The translations under genes were made by a program, and so were the position numbers. A model generated the notes under the pieces. It was not told the DNA's origin, did no database searches, and saw nothing but the letters and a program-made list of their open reading frames with translations. A DNA stretch of 64,000 nt from Sclerodactyla briareus (Eukaryota; Echinodermata; Holothuroidea; Dendrochirotida; Sclerodactylidae). The DNA lies in NCBI GenBank assembly GCA_026419785.1, contig JAODTK010000721.1, positions 62,001 through 126,000 of the forward strand. The letters run 5' to 3'. Shown in pieces: positions 23,621-35,180 of the stretch (position 1 is its first letter; each line of letters begins with the position of its first letter).

Positions 23621-23950
23621 GCATTCGAGGCGAATTGGTCACAATTACTGCCTTTCTTTCTGTTTTTGTTGTGTTTTACGCAGATCTCTTTCCAAATGGT
23701 AGTCGAATACTGAACTACATAATTTCTATTATACTATGGGCTATAATTCAATCAATTTTTCACCTAACTCGAGCGGAGACCGACTCCTGATTTTCCACAG
23801 GGGGGTGTCAACACACCCCCACCAACCCCGTATTTAGGCCCCTGTACGCATATTGACCACTAAGTCCACTTCCGGAATTTCATTCGGGCGAGACAAAAAT
23901 GGAAATCAGGGAAAAATTTATAATGTTCGTCGTCTTCATGTTTCCGTTTT

Positions 23951-24080
23951 TGTTACACGATAACTCGACCCCATCGGATGGATGAAGCTCATACTTTTAT
24001 GTGGGTTCTCTACACTATGAGTACATGATCCCTTTGGGGTCAGGTCAAAGTTCATCTATATGCCTCAAGACCTCACCTGG
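23951..24080 (+). repeat. Stray unit of the right-edge satellite
   Basis: GTTACACGATAACTCGACCC, then ATGGATGAAGCTCATACTT and GAGTACATGA.CCC, equals the half-unit repeated at 63052-64000. Confidence 0.8.
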
Positions 24081-24271
24081 ATGGATGAAATTTTTATGTT
24101 TCCTTTTGTAAATCTGTGAGCATGTGAAGTGACAGTGCTTAGCTTGATTCAGTCAGGATCAGTCAAGGAATCACGAAGTCTTTTGGCTTCTTCTGGTTTC
24201 TTCACATTCCGTTATATATTCCATTATATATTTATTAGAGATAATAGATATATGATCAGGATGAAGAAACA

Positions 24272-24318
24272 TGGCGATCGCCCCCAGTGGCTCGCCTGTC
24301 TGCGCGATCAGTGTTTAC
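24272..24318 (+). repeat. Dispersed repeat pair, copy 2 (see 20843)
   Basis: Second copy of the GGCGATCGCC..GCGCGATC block, followed about 200 bases on by the second copy of the AACTTCAAAAATTAC..AATGACCTC block. Confidence 0.7.
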
Positions 24319-25105
24319 CTATTAGCTCACCATCAAGCAAGTTACAAGAGTCCATGTTGTCGCTGTAAGATTTCGGTATATCATTTTAATAGAAAAGCCT
24401 ACTAATCAGTGGCCATTTCAAATTCGAAAGGACTGATTATTGTCAATGTCTACTAAAGGAGTAAAGTTGTGTGGAAATGTGATTAAAATTGGGCCTAAAT
24501 TATTCAATTTTAATTTAAAAGTTTCACGAAAATCTGGCAAACTTCAAAAATTACGCATGAATTATTGCAAATTAGACATGATGAATGACCTCCAGTGAAC
24601 CCAGAATCCATGATAAAAATCAAGGTAACACATACTCACCAGGGTTTCATGAAATCAAGGCAACTTAAGATTTTGCTACAATTTTACCAAATATTAGACG
24701 ATTATTACTATTTTTACGCGGGAACTCTATATATTCCCGAATTATTTGTGCCCGACCCAAGTCAACATAGACTATGGTTATCCGTATCTGCTAACAAGCC
24801 TAAGAATAAATTACATAAAAATGGCTATATACCGTACTTAATTAGTGATGTTTGTGCCCAAAATCTAATCAGACAGTGTATCACCATGACGATTGTTCAT
24901 AGTGATATTATTGGGAACATCATGGAAAAATGGCACTAAACAATAAGGAAGAGGACCTGTTGGTGAAAAGGAAACTATGTAGGCGAGCAATATCATTCAT
25001 CTCGTGCCTCTGGACCACCTGCAGTCGATTCTGTTGTGTTGAATTCCAGGAACCCAGGCAGGCGAACGGTACTCGTGTACAGGTACCAAAAGGCAAAGAA
25101 TCACT

Positions 25106-26320
25106 GCCCAAGGAACATTATGACATAGTTTTTTCAAAATAATCAAATGCATTTTCATAGAAGATACATCATGGAATTTTACATACAATGGTCCATGTGC
25201 TCTTTAATGACCTCCAACCTTGACCTTCACATGGTCAACAATGTCCCAGAGGTCAATAAACACTGTGCCCAAGTTTGATTAACATCCACCAAAGAATGCC
25301 TGTTTGGAGGCCATGCTACGTCTTTCACCAAATGTTACTGTTTAAAACCCTAACACGTTGCATCCCACTCGCCAACAGCTGGACAGACTCACCACTCAAG
25401 ACAATTATAGCACAATTTCAAGAGAATCCAATGTTCTCCATAGGAGGGATTTCCCCTCATTTCCGCAAGTCAATCAAGACAGCCTCAGCTTGAATGGTAC
25501 AATGGTACAAAACACAATTATTTTCATGGGTTGACACAGCACAGTTTTACACGCAGTAATTTGATCAATCAGCATGATGATTGAGAAGTTTGTGGTCACC
25601 AGAGCTGGAGTCCAGCGAACTATTAATCCATCAACACATAGCATGGCAGCCGAGTGTTGTCGCTCCCTATTTTAAATTTATTACAGGCTTTACAACACCT
25701 ATTCATTTTCAACCCCATTGCATAAGACCTATTACCACCCCCCCCCCCCCCCCCGGAAAACAAAAGGTGGTAGCACACAAGTAAGCTCTGCAAGCCTCAT
25801 GGGGAAAATGTCCAGGATCGTGGGAAAAATGTCAAAATCAGCAATAAAATAACCTTAATTTACCTCAAATGACTTAAAATGTAAATTTGGAAGAGGCACA
25901 CATAATGGAACATTAGGCCCCTTTTATGACCTTCGACCTGGGCCTTCATGTGGCTGAGGATGTCTCACTTTCCCATAAACAATATGTACCTCTTAGTGAA
26001 GATCCATGAAATAATGAGCCTTTGAGGGCAGAAAAAAACAAAAATTTACAGATTCACTGTTGAACCCTCATGACCTCAGACAAGATTGAATCAAAAGTCT
26101 GTGTACAACCTGAATGTAGCACCACCCAAGGAACATTATGACATGTTTTGTTTTTTTTCAAGGAAACCTGATGCACTTTGTTGGAAATACATATTGAAGT
26201 TCTGCACACATTGGCCCTTGTGCCCCCTTAAAGACCTTTGAGCTTGACCTTCTTGAGGTCAAATATGTCCCAGTGGCCAATAACATTGTGTCTAAATTCA
26301 GTTAACACCTATACAAGACC
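25106..26320 (+). repeat. Direct repeats about 1 kb apart
   Basis: CCCAAGGAACATTATGACAT, followed by TGCA.TTT..AGAATACAT-like and CTTGACCTTC...GGTCAA..TGTCCCAG.GG.CAATAA, occurs at about 25106-25310 and again at 26118-26320. A weaker version of the second half is at 25900-26010. They look like units of a longer dispersed repeat with TTGACCT/AGGTCAA words. Confidence 0.6.
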
Positions 26321-26600
26321 TAGCAAACACAGCCAGAAGAAGGCAAATGTTGACAGGATGGATAGAAGAATACCATGGCTGATCACAATAGTTCAAACCA
26401 GCCATAGCTGATTTGAGCAAAAAATAAAGATTGTTAAAGGAATAAGCTTCATTGTCGCAAATAAATCTCTTTATTCTTGGAGGCAAATGCTTTCATCGAA
26501 GGGAACAACAATGAAGTTTCCATAATATGTTTTTGACTGAATATCGAATAAGTCTCAAAGCAATTACTGGATGGTATCGCAAATCATTAGTGGACCACTA

Positions 26601-26940
26601 ACCCGGTATTCATTCCCAAGCGCCCATCTCCCATAAAAGCGCCCACCCAACTTTTTTTGCATGCAGGTTCATTACCCACAACACTGGGCTGCAGAAATTG
26701 CAACATTTATTACTTCGAAATCGGAATACTAGATCGTAAAAACCATACATTCAAATATCGCACAGTTTGGAGCAAACAATGTATTGCTATTTCCAACATG
26801 CAGTGCATCCGCCGCCGCCCTCAACAACTCGCCCTCCCCAATATTATTATAGAAAAAAAATTGGTAAAAGTGTATACTCTGGTAAGCGCCCATCCTGAAA
26901 CTTTGCAAGCCCCCCGGCGCTTAGCAGAATGAATACGGTA
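26601..26940. mobile_element. MITE with GTATTCATTC..AGCGCC inverted ends
   Basis: The left end ACCCGGTATTCATTCCCAAG + CGCC and the right end, reverse complemented, TACCGTATTCATTCTGCTAA + GCGCC form imperfect terminal inverted repeats around a 340-bp AT-rich body without a transposase. Confidence 0.65.
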
Positions 26941-26979
26941 TATAGAAAGTACACATCCTTTACTACTCACTCCGGACAC

Positions 26980-27715
26980 AGCGTACCAAAGGGCAGAGGG
27001 ATTCTCGATAAGGCTACCACTTAATTACAGCACTCCCAACACACCATACCATAGTCACCTACAACATCGTTACATTGTGTCAGGGAGAGGGATGAGAGAT
27101 TAACACTCACAGCACTCCTGCCCACCATACCAGAATACCAGAGTGTCACAACATTACATTAGGGAGAGGGAGGAGAAGGGATTCTCAACAGTTACCACTT
27201 ACAGCACTCCCAACACACCATATCAAAATTGTCAACCTGTGTCAGGCTACCTCCTCACAGCACTCTTGACACACTATACTAGAGTGTCACTACATTTTGT
27301 CGGGGAGAAGGAGAAGGGATTATCAATAGGGCTACCACTTATAGCACTCCCAACACACTATACTAGAGTGTGACTACATTGTGTTGGGAAGGAGAAGGGA
27401 TTCTCAATGGGGCTACCATCTACGGCACTTCGGACACACCATACTACAGTAGAGTGCAACTGCTTGTGTCCAGAAGAAGGAGAAGGGATTATCAATAGGG
27501 CTACCACTTAAAGCACCCCGACCAACACTCGTACTAGAATGTGACTACATTTTGTCGGGGAGAAGGAGAAGGATTATCAATGGGGCTACCACTCAAAGCA
27601 TTTGCGATACAACATACCATAGTGTCAATAAATTGTGCCAGAGAGAGGGATACCCAATGGGGCTACCACATACAGCAATCCCGACATACCACATACTCGT
27701 ACTTCTCCACTTTAA
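26980..27715 (+). repeat. Minisatellite, unit about 80-90 bp, about 9 copies
   Basis: Units begin GGGCTACCACTTAYAGCACT, then CCCAACACACYATACTAGAG and TGTGACTACATT.TGTCGGGG, and end AGAAGGAGAAGGGATTATCA. Starts are near 27013, 27103, 27190, 27246, 27328, 27409, 27498, 27580 and 27658. Units differ by substitutions and short indels. Confidence 0.9.
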
Positions 27716-28272
27716 CCCTTGGAGGTCACCATCACCATTTCTCGGCTTGAGTTAATTAGCATCAACACCGTCCTAGTAGCCATGACTACAGTTGTGACTG
27801 AGTTCAGACTGGATACACCAAACTGTGAACACTGAACAAACCGTTATGGTCTAAGAACATGAACCACCCTACTATTCCAAAATTTTCCACAAGTTCCCTG
27901 TTCCAAGACTCTCACGCTTATGAAATGGGTATTACCATCATATCATGGCACATATTACTTGTACTTAAGCACCCGAACAACTTACACTGAGGAATCAGTG
28001 CACTTGGGTGAACACAAACAAATATTTAATAATTTCCTTTGATGTGTTTCAATACAATGCGAGTAGTACCTTGTTCTTTGTCACCATGGGACCATTGGAT
28101 TGGTCTCTTCTCTTTTCTAGATGTTCAGCCATTTAGCCTGCCTCCTTTCAGAACTCACTGTATTTACGGATACGGAATAGTTAGCCGAGTGGCTGCCTGT
28201 GTAGAGTCCACTACATAAGGGGGACTCCAGCAAATGGAGGGCCATCAATCATCAGTTCTGTTCCTCCAGGGG
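27716..28272. other. Probable 3' flank of the CCDC86-like gene
   Basis: This lies downstream of the minus-strand stop at 28273. No clear AATAAA is seen on the minus strand; an ATTAAA variant is present near 28030. No gene was recognised. Confidence 0.4.
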
Positions 28273-28338
28273 TCACCTCTTCTCAAGTTTCCTGAGCTCT
28301 TTCTTCTTCATCCTCCTGATCTGTGCTGTGTTCTTGAT
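28273..28338 (-). CDS. CCDC86: CCDC86-like last exon
   Basis: On the minus strand an acceptor (ttaccctgcag) is followed by IKNTAQIRRMKKKELRKLEK + R and TGA. Human CCDC86 runs about 20 residues further after EKR; here the protein ends, which is common in Cgr1-like proteins but could be a truncated tail. Confidence 0.82.
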   Translation of the reverse strand: MKNTAQIRRMKKKELRKLEKR

Positions 28339-28732
28339 CTGCAGGGTAACAATGTCAAGAAATTCAGAGAATTCATGTCCACTGGCAAATAGTTGATTTA
28401 TATGAAGCATTTGATGCAATAACAACATTTCAAAGTTGAGTCGGTAGTAACAGTCAGTACCAGTCAACCAGTACACAGTCACTTGAATGCAGTATGATAA
28501 TATCATAACAATATGGTGGCAATGGTCATCTGGTATACATGCATACTGATGTGTCCAGAATGATTTATAAAACATGGATGTAGTTTACAGTTCAGAGGAG
28601 TTCCACAGTTTTAGAACCAAATGAAAGAGCAAATAATGAAGAAAAAATTCAGACATGTTTTAATAATGAACAATTTAGGAGATTGGCATGTCCCTCTTCA
28701 GGATATATGTCATAGATTCCCTAATAGAAAGC

Positions 28733-28903
28733 TCAGTCCAAGGATCGGAATGGGGATAATAGCCTGGACTGTATATTGCCATGTCTCGGCGATTTTATAG
28801 AAAATGCTGTGTAAGTTTGTGATGCTGCTTTTGATGGCTCTGGAGGTTCAGTGGACTGATCGTCATTTTGTGATTCATGACCTGAAGAGGGAGATGTGGT
28901 TCT
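28733..28903 (-). CDS. Possible alternative last exon within the CCDC86 intron
   Basis: On the minus strand, after acgtttgcag, 56 open codons read RTTSPSSGHESQNDDQSTEP..., rich in Ser, Pro, Asp and Glu, and end LSPFRSLD-TGA. It would join in frame (phase 0) to the exon ending at 31743. It is not conserved in any protein I know and would remove the signature C-terminus, so it may be chance. Confidence 0.25.
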   Translation of the reverse strand, partial: RTTSPSSGHESQNDDQSTEPPEPSKAASQTYTAFSIKSPRHGNIQSRLLSPFRSLD

Positions 28904-29221
28904 CTGCAAACGTTTGTAATGAAACATGTATTTCCAAAACATTTTGGTCTGATTTGCTATTCTGTTAGACATGGGAGTTGTTTCTTCCCTGAGGAGTGGT
29001 AACAGTTTTAACGTACAGTGTAGGCTTTAATGAAAATATCAAAGGTACATGTCTGGTGAGATCCCTCCCCCTCCTCCTGCTCATGGTGACTGCATGCACA
29101 CTTGTAACAGTGAACAGATCTATGATTGCTACATATGACACAGTTTTGGTGAGAGTTTTGCTGCAGCTAACAAGAAGTTTATTTTTATGCCATCAGTCTG
29201 AAACTAAAATTACCTGTTAGG

Positions 29222-29372
29222 TATGATGAATTGGTCGAGCAGTAAAGTTCTGGTATTGTGAGCCAAGGATTGTGACCCAGGTTGTGGTCCTATGCATATC
29301 CTTGAGCATGGCATGTTATAGCCTTGATTGCCTCACTCAGCCCAGGTGAAAATGGGGACTCGTGAGAATTCA
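29222..29372 (+). mobile_element. SINE fragment with tRNA-like head
   Basis: TGGTCGAGCAGTAAAG is a degenerate A box and GGTTGTGGTCC a degenerate B box. They are followed by the common marine-invertebrate SINE body CCTTGAGCATGGCA..TTGCCTCACTCAGCCCAGGTG and AAATGGGGAC. It lies inside the CCDC86 intron. Confidence 0.6.
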
Positions 29373-30510
29373 TTCTGAACATTGGCTTTGCTGTTGTCAC
29401 TCTACAGGTTTGTCAGTGTGAGGCTGTTAGGTAAGCTGCAAGGATTAACATATGAAGCGGCTAACATAATAGCTGGAGAAAAACTGAATGTATCAGTCCA
29501 AACCCAACCTTTATACGACTCTCATTACAGAGTTAGAGGTCTTTGAAATGTGTGGATGTGTATTGTGCAAGATTGAAGAGCATCCGTCATGCAACAAAAT
29601 TGCACAACCCTGCAAATATTCATTGTTTGTTTTCTACTGATATGTACACATTAATTTCACCCTGTTCCATGAGAGAGGATTGCTGTGGTTGGTTGGTAGG
29701 TGTTGATGGTTACTTTGGTGAGAGGAAGACAACAGAACATGTGCTGAATGTTGAGTCATTTTCCACGATGAGACAAAGAGCACATAAAAATAATCATCTA
29801 TGTTGTTCAACTGTGACACCATGCATTATTGTAAAACAGGATTCCCCTAAATATCTCTGGCATAATGAACCAATCTTTGAAGGTCAATAACTCCACATAG
29901 ATCATCATATTGAATCGGGGTTTGGACTCGTAGTACGGATTGTAGTTTTACATTCCCCATAATCTCAATTATATTCAAGCTCGCAGTTATCTTCCAATTT
30001 CCAGGGTATTGTAATTACTCTTTTAGAACAGTCACGACTGAATAGGGCACTAGGGCAGTACAATAAATATGTCCAGATCCACACATATACTGTAAACTAA
30101 TGCAGTATAATTTGTTGAGATCCATACGGTTAACTATTATTATCATGCAGCATGATATTCCCAGATGCATACTGTGAATACTAATGTAGTATGATGAGTA
30201 CATTCAGATCTATACATGTGCTGTGAGCATTTCTAACACTCCTTCATCAATTTAAGGTTGTTATTGCCTGTTGAGTAAGTACAGGTAGTCAAAAGTCATA
30301 CCACATATTGAAATGAATAAAAAATAAATACATGTAGTGCCTTTCAAGTTCCTATAAGGAAGTAATATATACTAATATATACTGGGTAAATCCAGATTCT
30401 GGGGTGGGCTGGTTTTGCTATTGTCTGTAACACGATTACAGTAGGCTGTACAAAACAGACGAGTTAGGGAGACAGGAAAACCTTCACAACTGGTGTTTAA
30501 CCTGGAAAAG
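29373..30510. other. CCDC86 intron, nothing coding seen
   Basis: AT-rich intron sequence with short open frames only, the longest (29543-29890, plus strand) without recognisable features. A weakly repeated TGTAAACTAATGCAGTATAA / TGTGAATACTAATGTAGTAT pair sits at 30090-30195. Confidence 0.5.
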
Positions 30511-30514
30511 AGAG

Positions 30515-30600
30515 GAACTAGACATGTGCAGGCGGGTAAACCCCCGACGTGTATATCCCCACACAAATGGCCTTCGTGGACCTCTTTTGAAAGAAGCACA
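30515..30600 (+). repeat. Dispersed repeat 'AGGCGGGTAAACC' (copy 1)
   Basis: TGCAGGCGGGTAAACCCCCG, then ACGTGTATATCCCC and AAATGGCCTT, matches the reverse complement of 47030-47085 (TTACCCGCCTGCA.., ACACGTCGG reversed). The two copies lie beside different neighbouring repeats. Confidence 0.7.
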
Positions 30601-30604
30601 TTAA

Positions 30605-31265
30605 ATTTTGATGTCTATTTGACCTCCAAGATGGCCGCCGTTGGAGGGGTGTGGTCACGCCCACTTTCGAAATCGTCTAAGATTTCTTAATGGCGGACCT
30701 GTACCCACGTTTTCAAGCAATCGGATAAAGCATTATTTTTGCGAAGAAATTCAAAATGGCACGCCATGTGGGGTCCATGGGCGAAAATTAAAGTTGGTCC
30801 CAAAATGATTGCCATGTTCCGAAACGTGCATATTTGCAAAAAGGCAGTTTGTTGAAAAATCCAAGATGGCCGCCGTTGGAGGGGTGTGGCCACGCCCACT
30901 TAGAAATCGTCAGATTTCTTCATGTTCTGAAACGCGCAAATCTGCTAAAAAGTCAGTTCGTTGAAAAGTCCAAGATGGCGGCCATTGGAGGGGTGTGGCC
31001 ACGCCCACTTTCGACTTGTTCCAGAATTTTACATGACCAACATGGGTGCCAAGTTTCAAGTAAATCGGACAATGCGTTGGAGAGCTAGAGCGCTAACGAG
31101 AATAAAATGCACTTATTCGAAAATCCAAGATGGCCGCCGCCAGAGCGGTTTGGCGACGCCCATTTTCGAACTTGCCCGAGATTTATTCATGACAAACATG
31201 GGTGCCAAGTTTCGAGTAAATCACACAATGCGTTGAAGAGCCAGAGCGCTAACGAGAAACGCGGC
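30605..31265 (+). repeat. Tandem units with CCAAGATGGCSGCC and GTGGCCACGCCC
   Basis: Four units carry CCAAGATGGC(C/G)GCC at 30626, 30861, 30970 and 31125, each followed by (G)TTGGAGGGGTGTGGCCACGC-type sequence. The last two share a tail, CATGGGTGCCAAGTTTC then AATGCGTT..GAGC.AGAGCGCTAACGAG. The core equals the YY1 consensus AAGATGGCGGC. It lies in the CCDC86 intron. Confidence 0.85.
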
Positions 31266-31742
31266 GCGGAGACGGAGACGACGGGCAGCCAAATCCATGA
31301 TACCCCCTGGACTCTACAGATGTCCGGGGATATAATGATGTCCTCACGATCTGGGGAATCTGCTTTGCAAATCTTAGGGATAGACATACAGTATAGTTCT
31401 CAACTGTAGAAAACATGCTCAGGAGCCTCAGTAGGAATAGTGGTTGCCAAGGTTCAGCCACTGGTTTGAATTAGATTATGAGGAGGATCACAGATATAGT
31501 AGCAATAACTGTGGAGTTCCATTCAGTGAATTCAGAAGTGGGGCTGGGCAGGGGAGGGGGGTAGGGGTTAATTAGAAATTAATAATCGCCCATGTCAATA
31601 CAGTCATGACTAGAACTGAGCTCATGTGCAAACCTGAAATGGAACTTGTAACCAGATTGGATATAGTTGACCAGTTATTATTTAACATGTAAACCATATC
31701 ATGTTGAATATTGTGCTTGGCTCTACGCATAATTGAACATAC

Positions 31743-31817
31743 CACTTGGACGACTTCATTCTTTCTTGTGTTCTCCTCTTGCCTCTTCTTCTTAGCCAGT
31801 CTCTTTTCTTTCTGTTT
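31743..31817 (-). CDS. CCDC86: CCDC86-like exon: basic/acidic helix
   Basis: On the minus strand, between tctcctcacag and gtatgt, 25 codons read KQKEKRLAKKKRQEENTRKN + EVVQV. Both ends are phase 0. It aligns with REENLKRRLENERKAEVVQV of the human protein. Confidence 0.85.
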
Positions 31818-31945
31818 CTGTGAGGAGAGCAACATACAGTTTTGTTCAATATTTCTTCATCAAATAAGTGATAATTCAATGCTGAACACATGACCTGATT
31901 GTGCTCTCTACATCATGAGGAGAAATGACACTCAGACAATATTAA

Positions 31946-33026
31946 AGGTGAACTCCAGGCAAGAGACATGTTTTCCCTACTTTTCTGCATCTTTTCAAAC
32001 CTCTTCCATCCGTGTTTTGAGCGCTCCGAACGACCCCCTCCAAGATCAAAACACCGAGTTCAAACTTCCCGCTTTTGGCTAATTGCGCCGAACACGCGCT
32101 AACTGTGCACAGCGCGATCTTAGCGTGACTATTGAGCATCCTCCTTAATTGTGACGTGAACGGCGACCCAGACTGCTATTTATAACCGAATAACAACGAA
32201 CAATGTTATACCAGTCCAACTATGAACTGTTATTTGATCACGTCAGTCGAAGTTTTAGCATGGCATCGTCGAAACAATCATACTTTATAATCTTGGCACT
32301 AACCTCTTCCCCTTTCTAAATTAGCATTTTTCACCCCAATTTCTTGTCGAAAATTTCGAACAAAATGACTGGATTTTGCCGACATAAATCAATCTGACCA
32401 AAACAAGCAGTCACATGATTAAAATGACCAATCAGATTATGCGCCTTCTACGACGACTGTCAATGGAAATTTGTACAGTGGAATCTCCATATACACTTAA
32501 CTAACTCAAAGGGAATCTCTAATAGACTTTGTGTGTAACGTCGGATCGAGCGAGTTCGAAAAGATTGTTGGCGAGTGGGCAATTTATTGCTTCTGGTGAT
32601 ATTTTCCAATCGGTTGTAGGCCATAACTTCACTAGAAATGAGTTGGAGACTCCCACCAGTGTAATTATGCATCCAATTTGTCTCAATTAACGCATTCTTT
32701 GTTTTGAAGACTTATGATATGAACTGGCGTTCTGCTACTCCTGGGCGCTGAGCGCTAACTCACGTACGTACGTGTACACACTGAGGCTATGCTGGTTGCT
32801 TTGTCGTTGACTTCATCACGATATTGGGGGATATTTGAAAGTTTGCAAATAATGGCGCTTTGCCCTGTCCCACCGCGCTGTTTATGACTATGCAACCAAG
32901 GCGATACTTTTATTCACTGGTGACAATGATAACGTAGGTCTTCAAGTCCAATCAAAACACACACGTTGGATTTCTGGAAATATTTAGAAATGCAAGGAAA
33001 CATACCCCGTTGCCTGGAGGTCCCCT
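31946..33026. mobile_element. TTAA-flanked non-autonomous DNA transposon (Kolobok/piggyBac type)
   Basis: TTAA at 31942-31945 and 33027-33030 flank inverted ends AGGTGAACTCCAGGCAA and (reverse complement of the right end) AGGGGACCTCCAGGCAAC. TTAA duplication is used by piggyBac and Kolobok; the purine start (AGG) favours Kolobok. No transposase is recognised in the 1.08 kb, so it would depend on another copy. It sits in a CCDC86 intron. Confidence 0.8.
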
Positions 33027-33754
33027 TTAATGAGTGACTCACCACTGTTATGCAGAAGAACAAGCGGGTGCTTTGTTATGTTTTACATATGATGCATGGT
33101 GCTGAGGGAAATATCATCCAACTCCTACTGTGACACACCAATAGGAGGAAGGGCAGAGACTACTTCTACTCAATACCATACTATCCAATTTTTACCCGAA
33201 GTCCCAAGATGTTTCTGATTTGATGATTGATAATCACCTTTAATTGAAATGGCAGCTTCCTAGAAGAAACATGTCTCTCACAAGTTTTCAATCTCCACAC
33301 AAAAACATCTGGTAGATCTCACGAATTCAACACCCTTATTACAGTAGGCCCTAATGAGACTGAACATTTTGTAATATTGTGTTTATACGAGGCTTTGGAC
33401 TATATATCTCTGCAGATTACTACAAAGGTTGGGCTACTTTCACCTAAGCCTGGTCAAGTTTAATGTGTCTGAAAGATCAAACTGGCAATATAACATTCTT
33501 TAACAAGTTTCCATTCCTTATTTCTTCATAAAAATGAACCCTTGGTTCCGACCAAAAACAATATGTTTTCAAACTACTCTTCATAAGAAAAGTAACACAC
33601 TCATTTTAACTTTAATATCATACAGGAGTTTCAATTTTCAGGATTTCAAACTCTTGACCTTTGACCTGACCTAAAACCGTTTACAATATGTACTTCTCAT
33701 GTGAATGGCAAACTACTCCATTCTGAGGAGCTATTAGAAGCTGCAGATATATAC

Positions 33755-33883
33755 CTCAATCTCCAGTCTCCTACTTCCTTCAGTTTTCCTTCTCGTAGGC
33801 CTTCACCGACTTCAGCCGAGCCTTCTCGGCCATCTTCCACTCCAGGTTTTTGCAGAACTTTGTCCTTCTTCATAGCTGAAAAC
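33755..33883 (-). CDS. CCDC86: CCDC86-like exon: RFSxM motif and coiled helix
   Basis: On the minus strand, after tttgctgatag, the exon reads (R)FSAMKKDKVLQ, then in a second frame KNLEWKMAEKARLKSVKAYE, then in a third GSRRLEIE, ending at gtatat. Human: [24 protein letters not shown]. Two one-base slips (near an A-run at about 33850 and near 33775) break an otherwise conserved exon. Confidence 0.8.
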
Positions 33884-34408
33884 CTATCAGCAAATGAAAA
33901 CACAGGACAGAATTTCTATATGAAATATATAAGACATTTTCCTAGTTCATCCTCCTGATGCATTTCCATTTCGTTGGCAATCCAGGGTCATTATCAGGGT
34001 GGGAGTAGAGGAGAAGGGGCAATCCAGATCATCAGTCAAGGTGGGAGTAGGGGAAGTTATTTCCTCAATAGCAGCACCATGTCGAGGGGTTGGGGAACTC
34101 AAAGGGAGGTGGGGAGGGGGGGGGGCAGGAGGCGGGAAGGGGTGGTCGTGGATTTCTTGCCAGGGCAGCTACCATAATGTCACCTTCTGTTTCCTATGTA
34201 CTTCCAGCATGTCTACTCAGCTGTCCCAATTTTTCTTCCACGACCACCAGCAACCTTCAAAATATTTTCGGTCATCCTTCACAGTGCACTCTGTCCCTTC
34301 ACAGTACACCCTGCCATGCAAGAAGAAGTGTCAATGATATAAAATGATGAGGAAGAAGGAATTCCAAAAGACAATTTGCTGGAGGGCCTGTACAGTGAGT
34401 ACACTGAC

Positions 34409-34590
34409 CTTTCTCGCTGTTCTGTCTTCCAAGTACGGCCTGACTTTGGTCTCCCTTTTGGGTGCGATGACTCTGTTGACTCAAGACTTGTAGAGCTGTT
34501 GGATGCTTGGGCGGTATTGCTCTCTTTACCCTTGCTGAGTCCCTTCAACCGATTCCATAGGAACAACTTCCACCGTCTCTGGCTTCACAA
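34409..34590 (-). CDS. CCDC86: CCDC86-like exon: GRPKSGRTWK
   Basis: On the minus strand, an acceptor aatccccag is followed by VKPETVEVVPMESVEGTQQG, an acidic linker. After a slip near 34530 it reads KESNTAQASNSSTSLESTES, then HPKGRPKSGRTWKTEQRER, with a gtcagt donor in phase 2. K+GRPKSGRTWK matches the start of the conserved half of CCDC86. Confidence 0.8.
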
Positions 34591-35180
34591 CTGGGGATTT
34601 CCTCTTCATATTGTATACAAACTCAATCAGTCAACTTACAACTGTCTGGGGGAAGAAAAAAAATCTGAAATGTCTCCGTATACTCATAAGATTCCTATTG
34701 GTGAGATGTGCAGTTTTTTTTAGATACAGCTTGGGTCCTCCAAAATTTAGATTGAGATCTTCCTCCATTCATTCTCTGCACCTTATAGCTCTGTTAACTT
34801 ATTGGGCAATCACCCTTATCCACATGCATACATACAATAATCAGTCACTTACCTAGATGTGATAACAATCGTACAGATAATGCAGCCTACTGTTTGTTAA
34901 ATTGGAAACTAGAGAAACAATGATGCTGAGTTCAGAAAACCAATTCATAATTCCATTGCAAATGAAATTTTCGCAGCTCAAAATGGCACCTAGGCGACCG
35001 CCGACTTCAATTTCTTGAACACCCACCCACCCCCTTAAGTACCATTGGTCACTGATGACAATCACCACAGGACAGGTTATGATTATCTAAGTTAATCCGC
35101 AGTTAATTCCATTTGTCTCCCCACACCACCCTCAGGGTAAGAATTATTCCTATACCTCCATATATTATAATTATTAATCC
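34591..35180. other. Upstream of the known CCDC86 exons
   Basis: No first exon with a convincing ATG, and no promoter motif, could be picked out on the minus strand here. Confidence 0.35.

Larger units (their letters stand above)
28273..34590 (-). other. CCDC86: Gene span: CCDC86 (cyclon)/Cgr1-family nucleolar protein
   Basis: Four minus-strand exons together read, in order, RPKSGRTWKTEQRERFSAMK (compare human KPKSGRVWKDRSKKRFSQM), then KNLEWKMAEKARLKSVKAYE, then a Lys/Arg/Glu helix KQKEKRLAKKKRQEENTRK, then NEVVQV|IKNTAQIRRMKKKELR and KLEKR. The C-terminal signature (EVVQVI+N..K++R.KKKQLR.IEKR) is that of CCDC86 in animals and Cgr1 in fungi, which act in the nucleolus in rRNA processing and on mitotic chromosomes. 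All joints agree in phase (2, 0, 0). The N-terminal exon was not found. The introns are filled with a TTAA-flanked element and a tandem of CAAGATGGC repeats. Confidence 0.82.

Noticed and set aside
26980-27715. CRISPR-like array
   Set aside because: Units are 80-90 bp, head to tail, without unique spacers, in eukaryotic DNA; it is a minisatellite.
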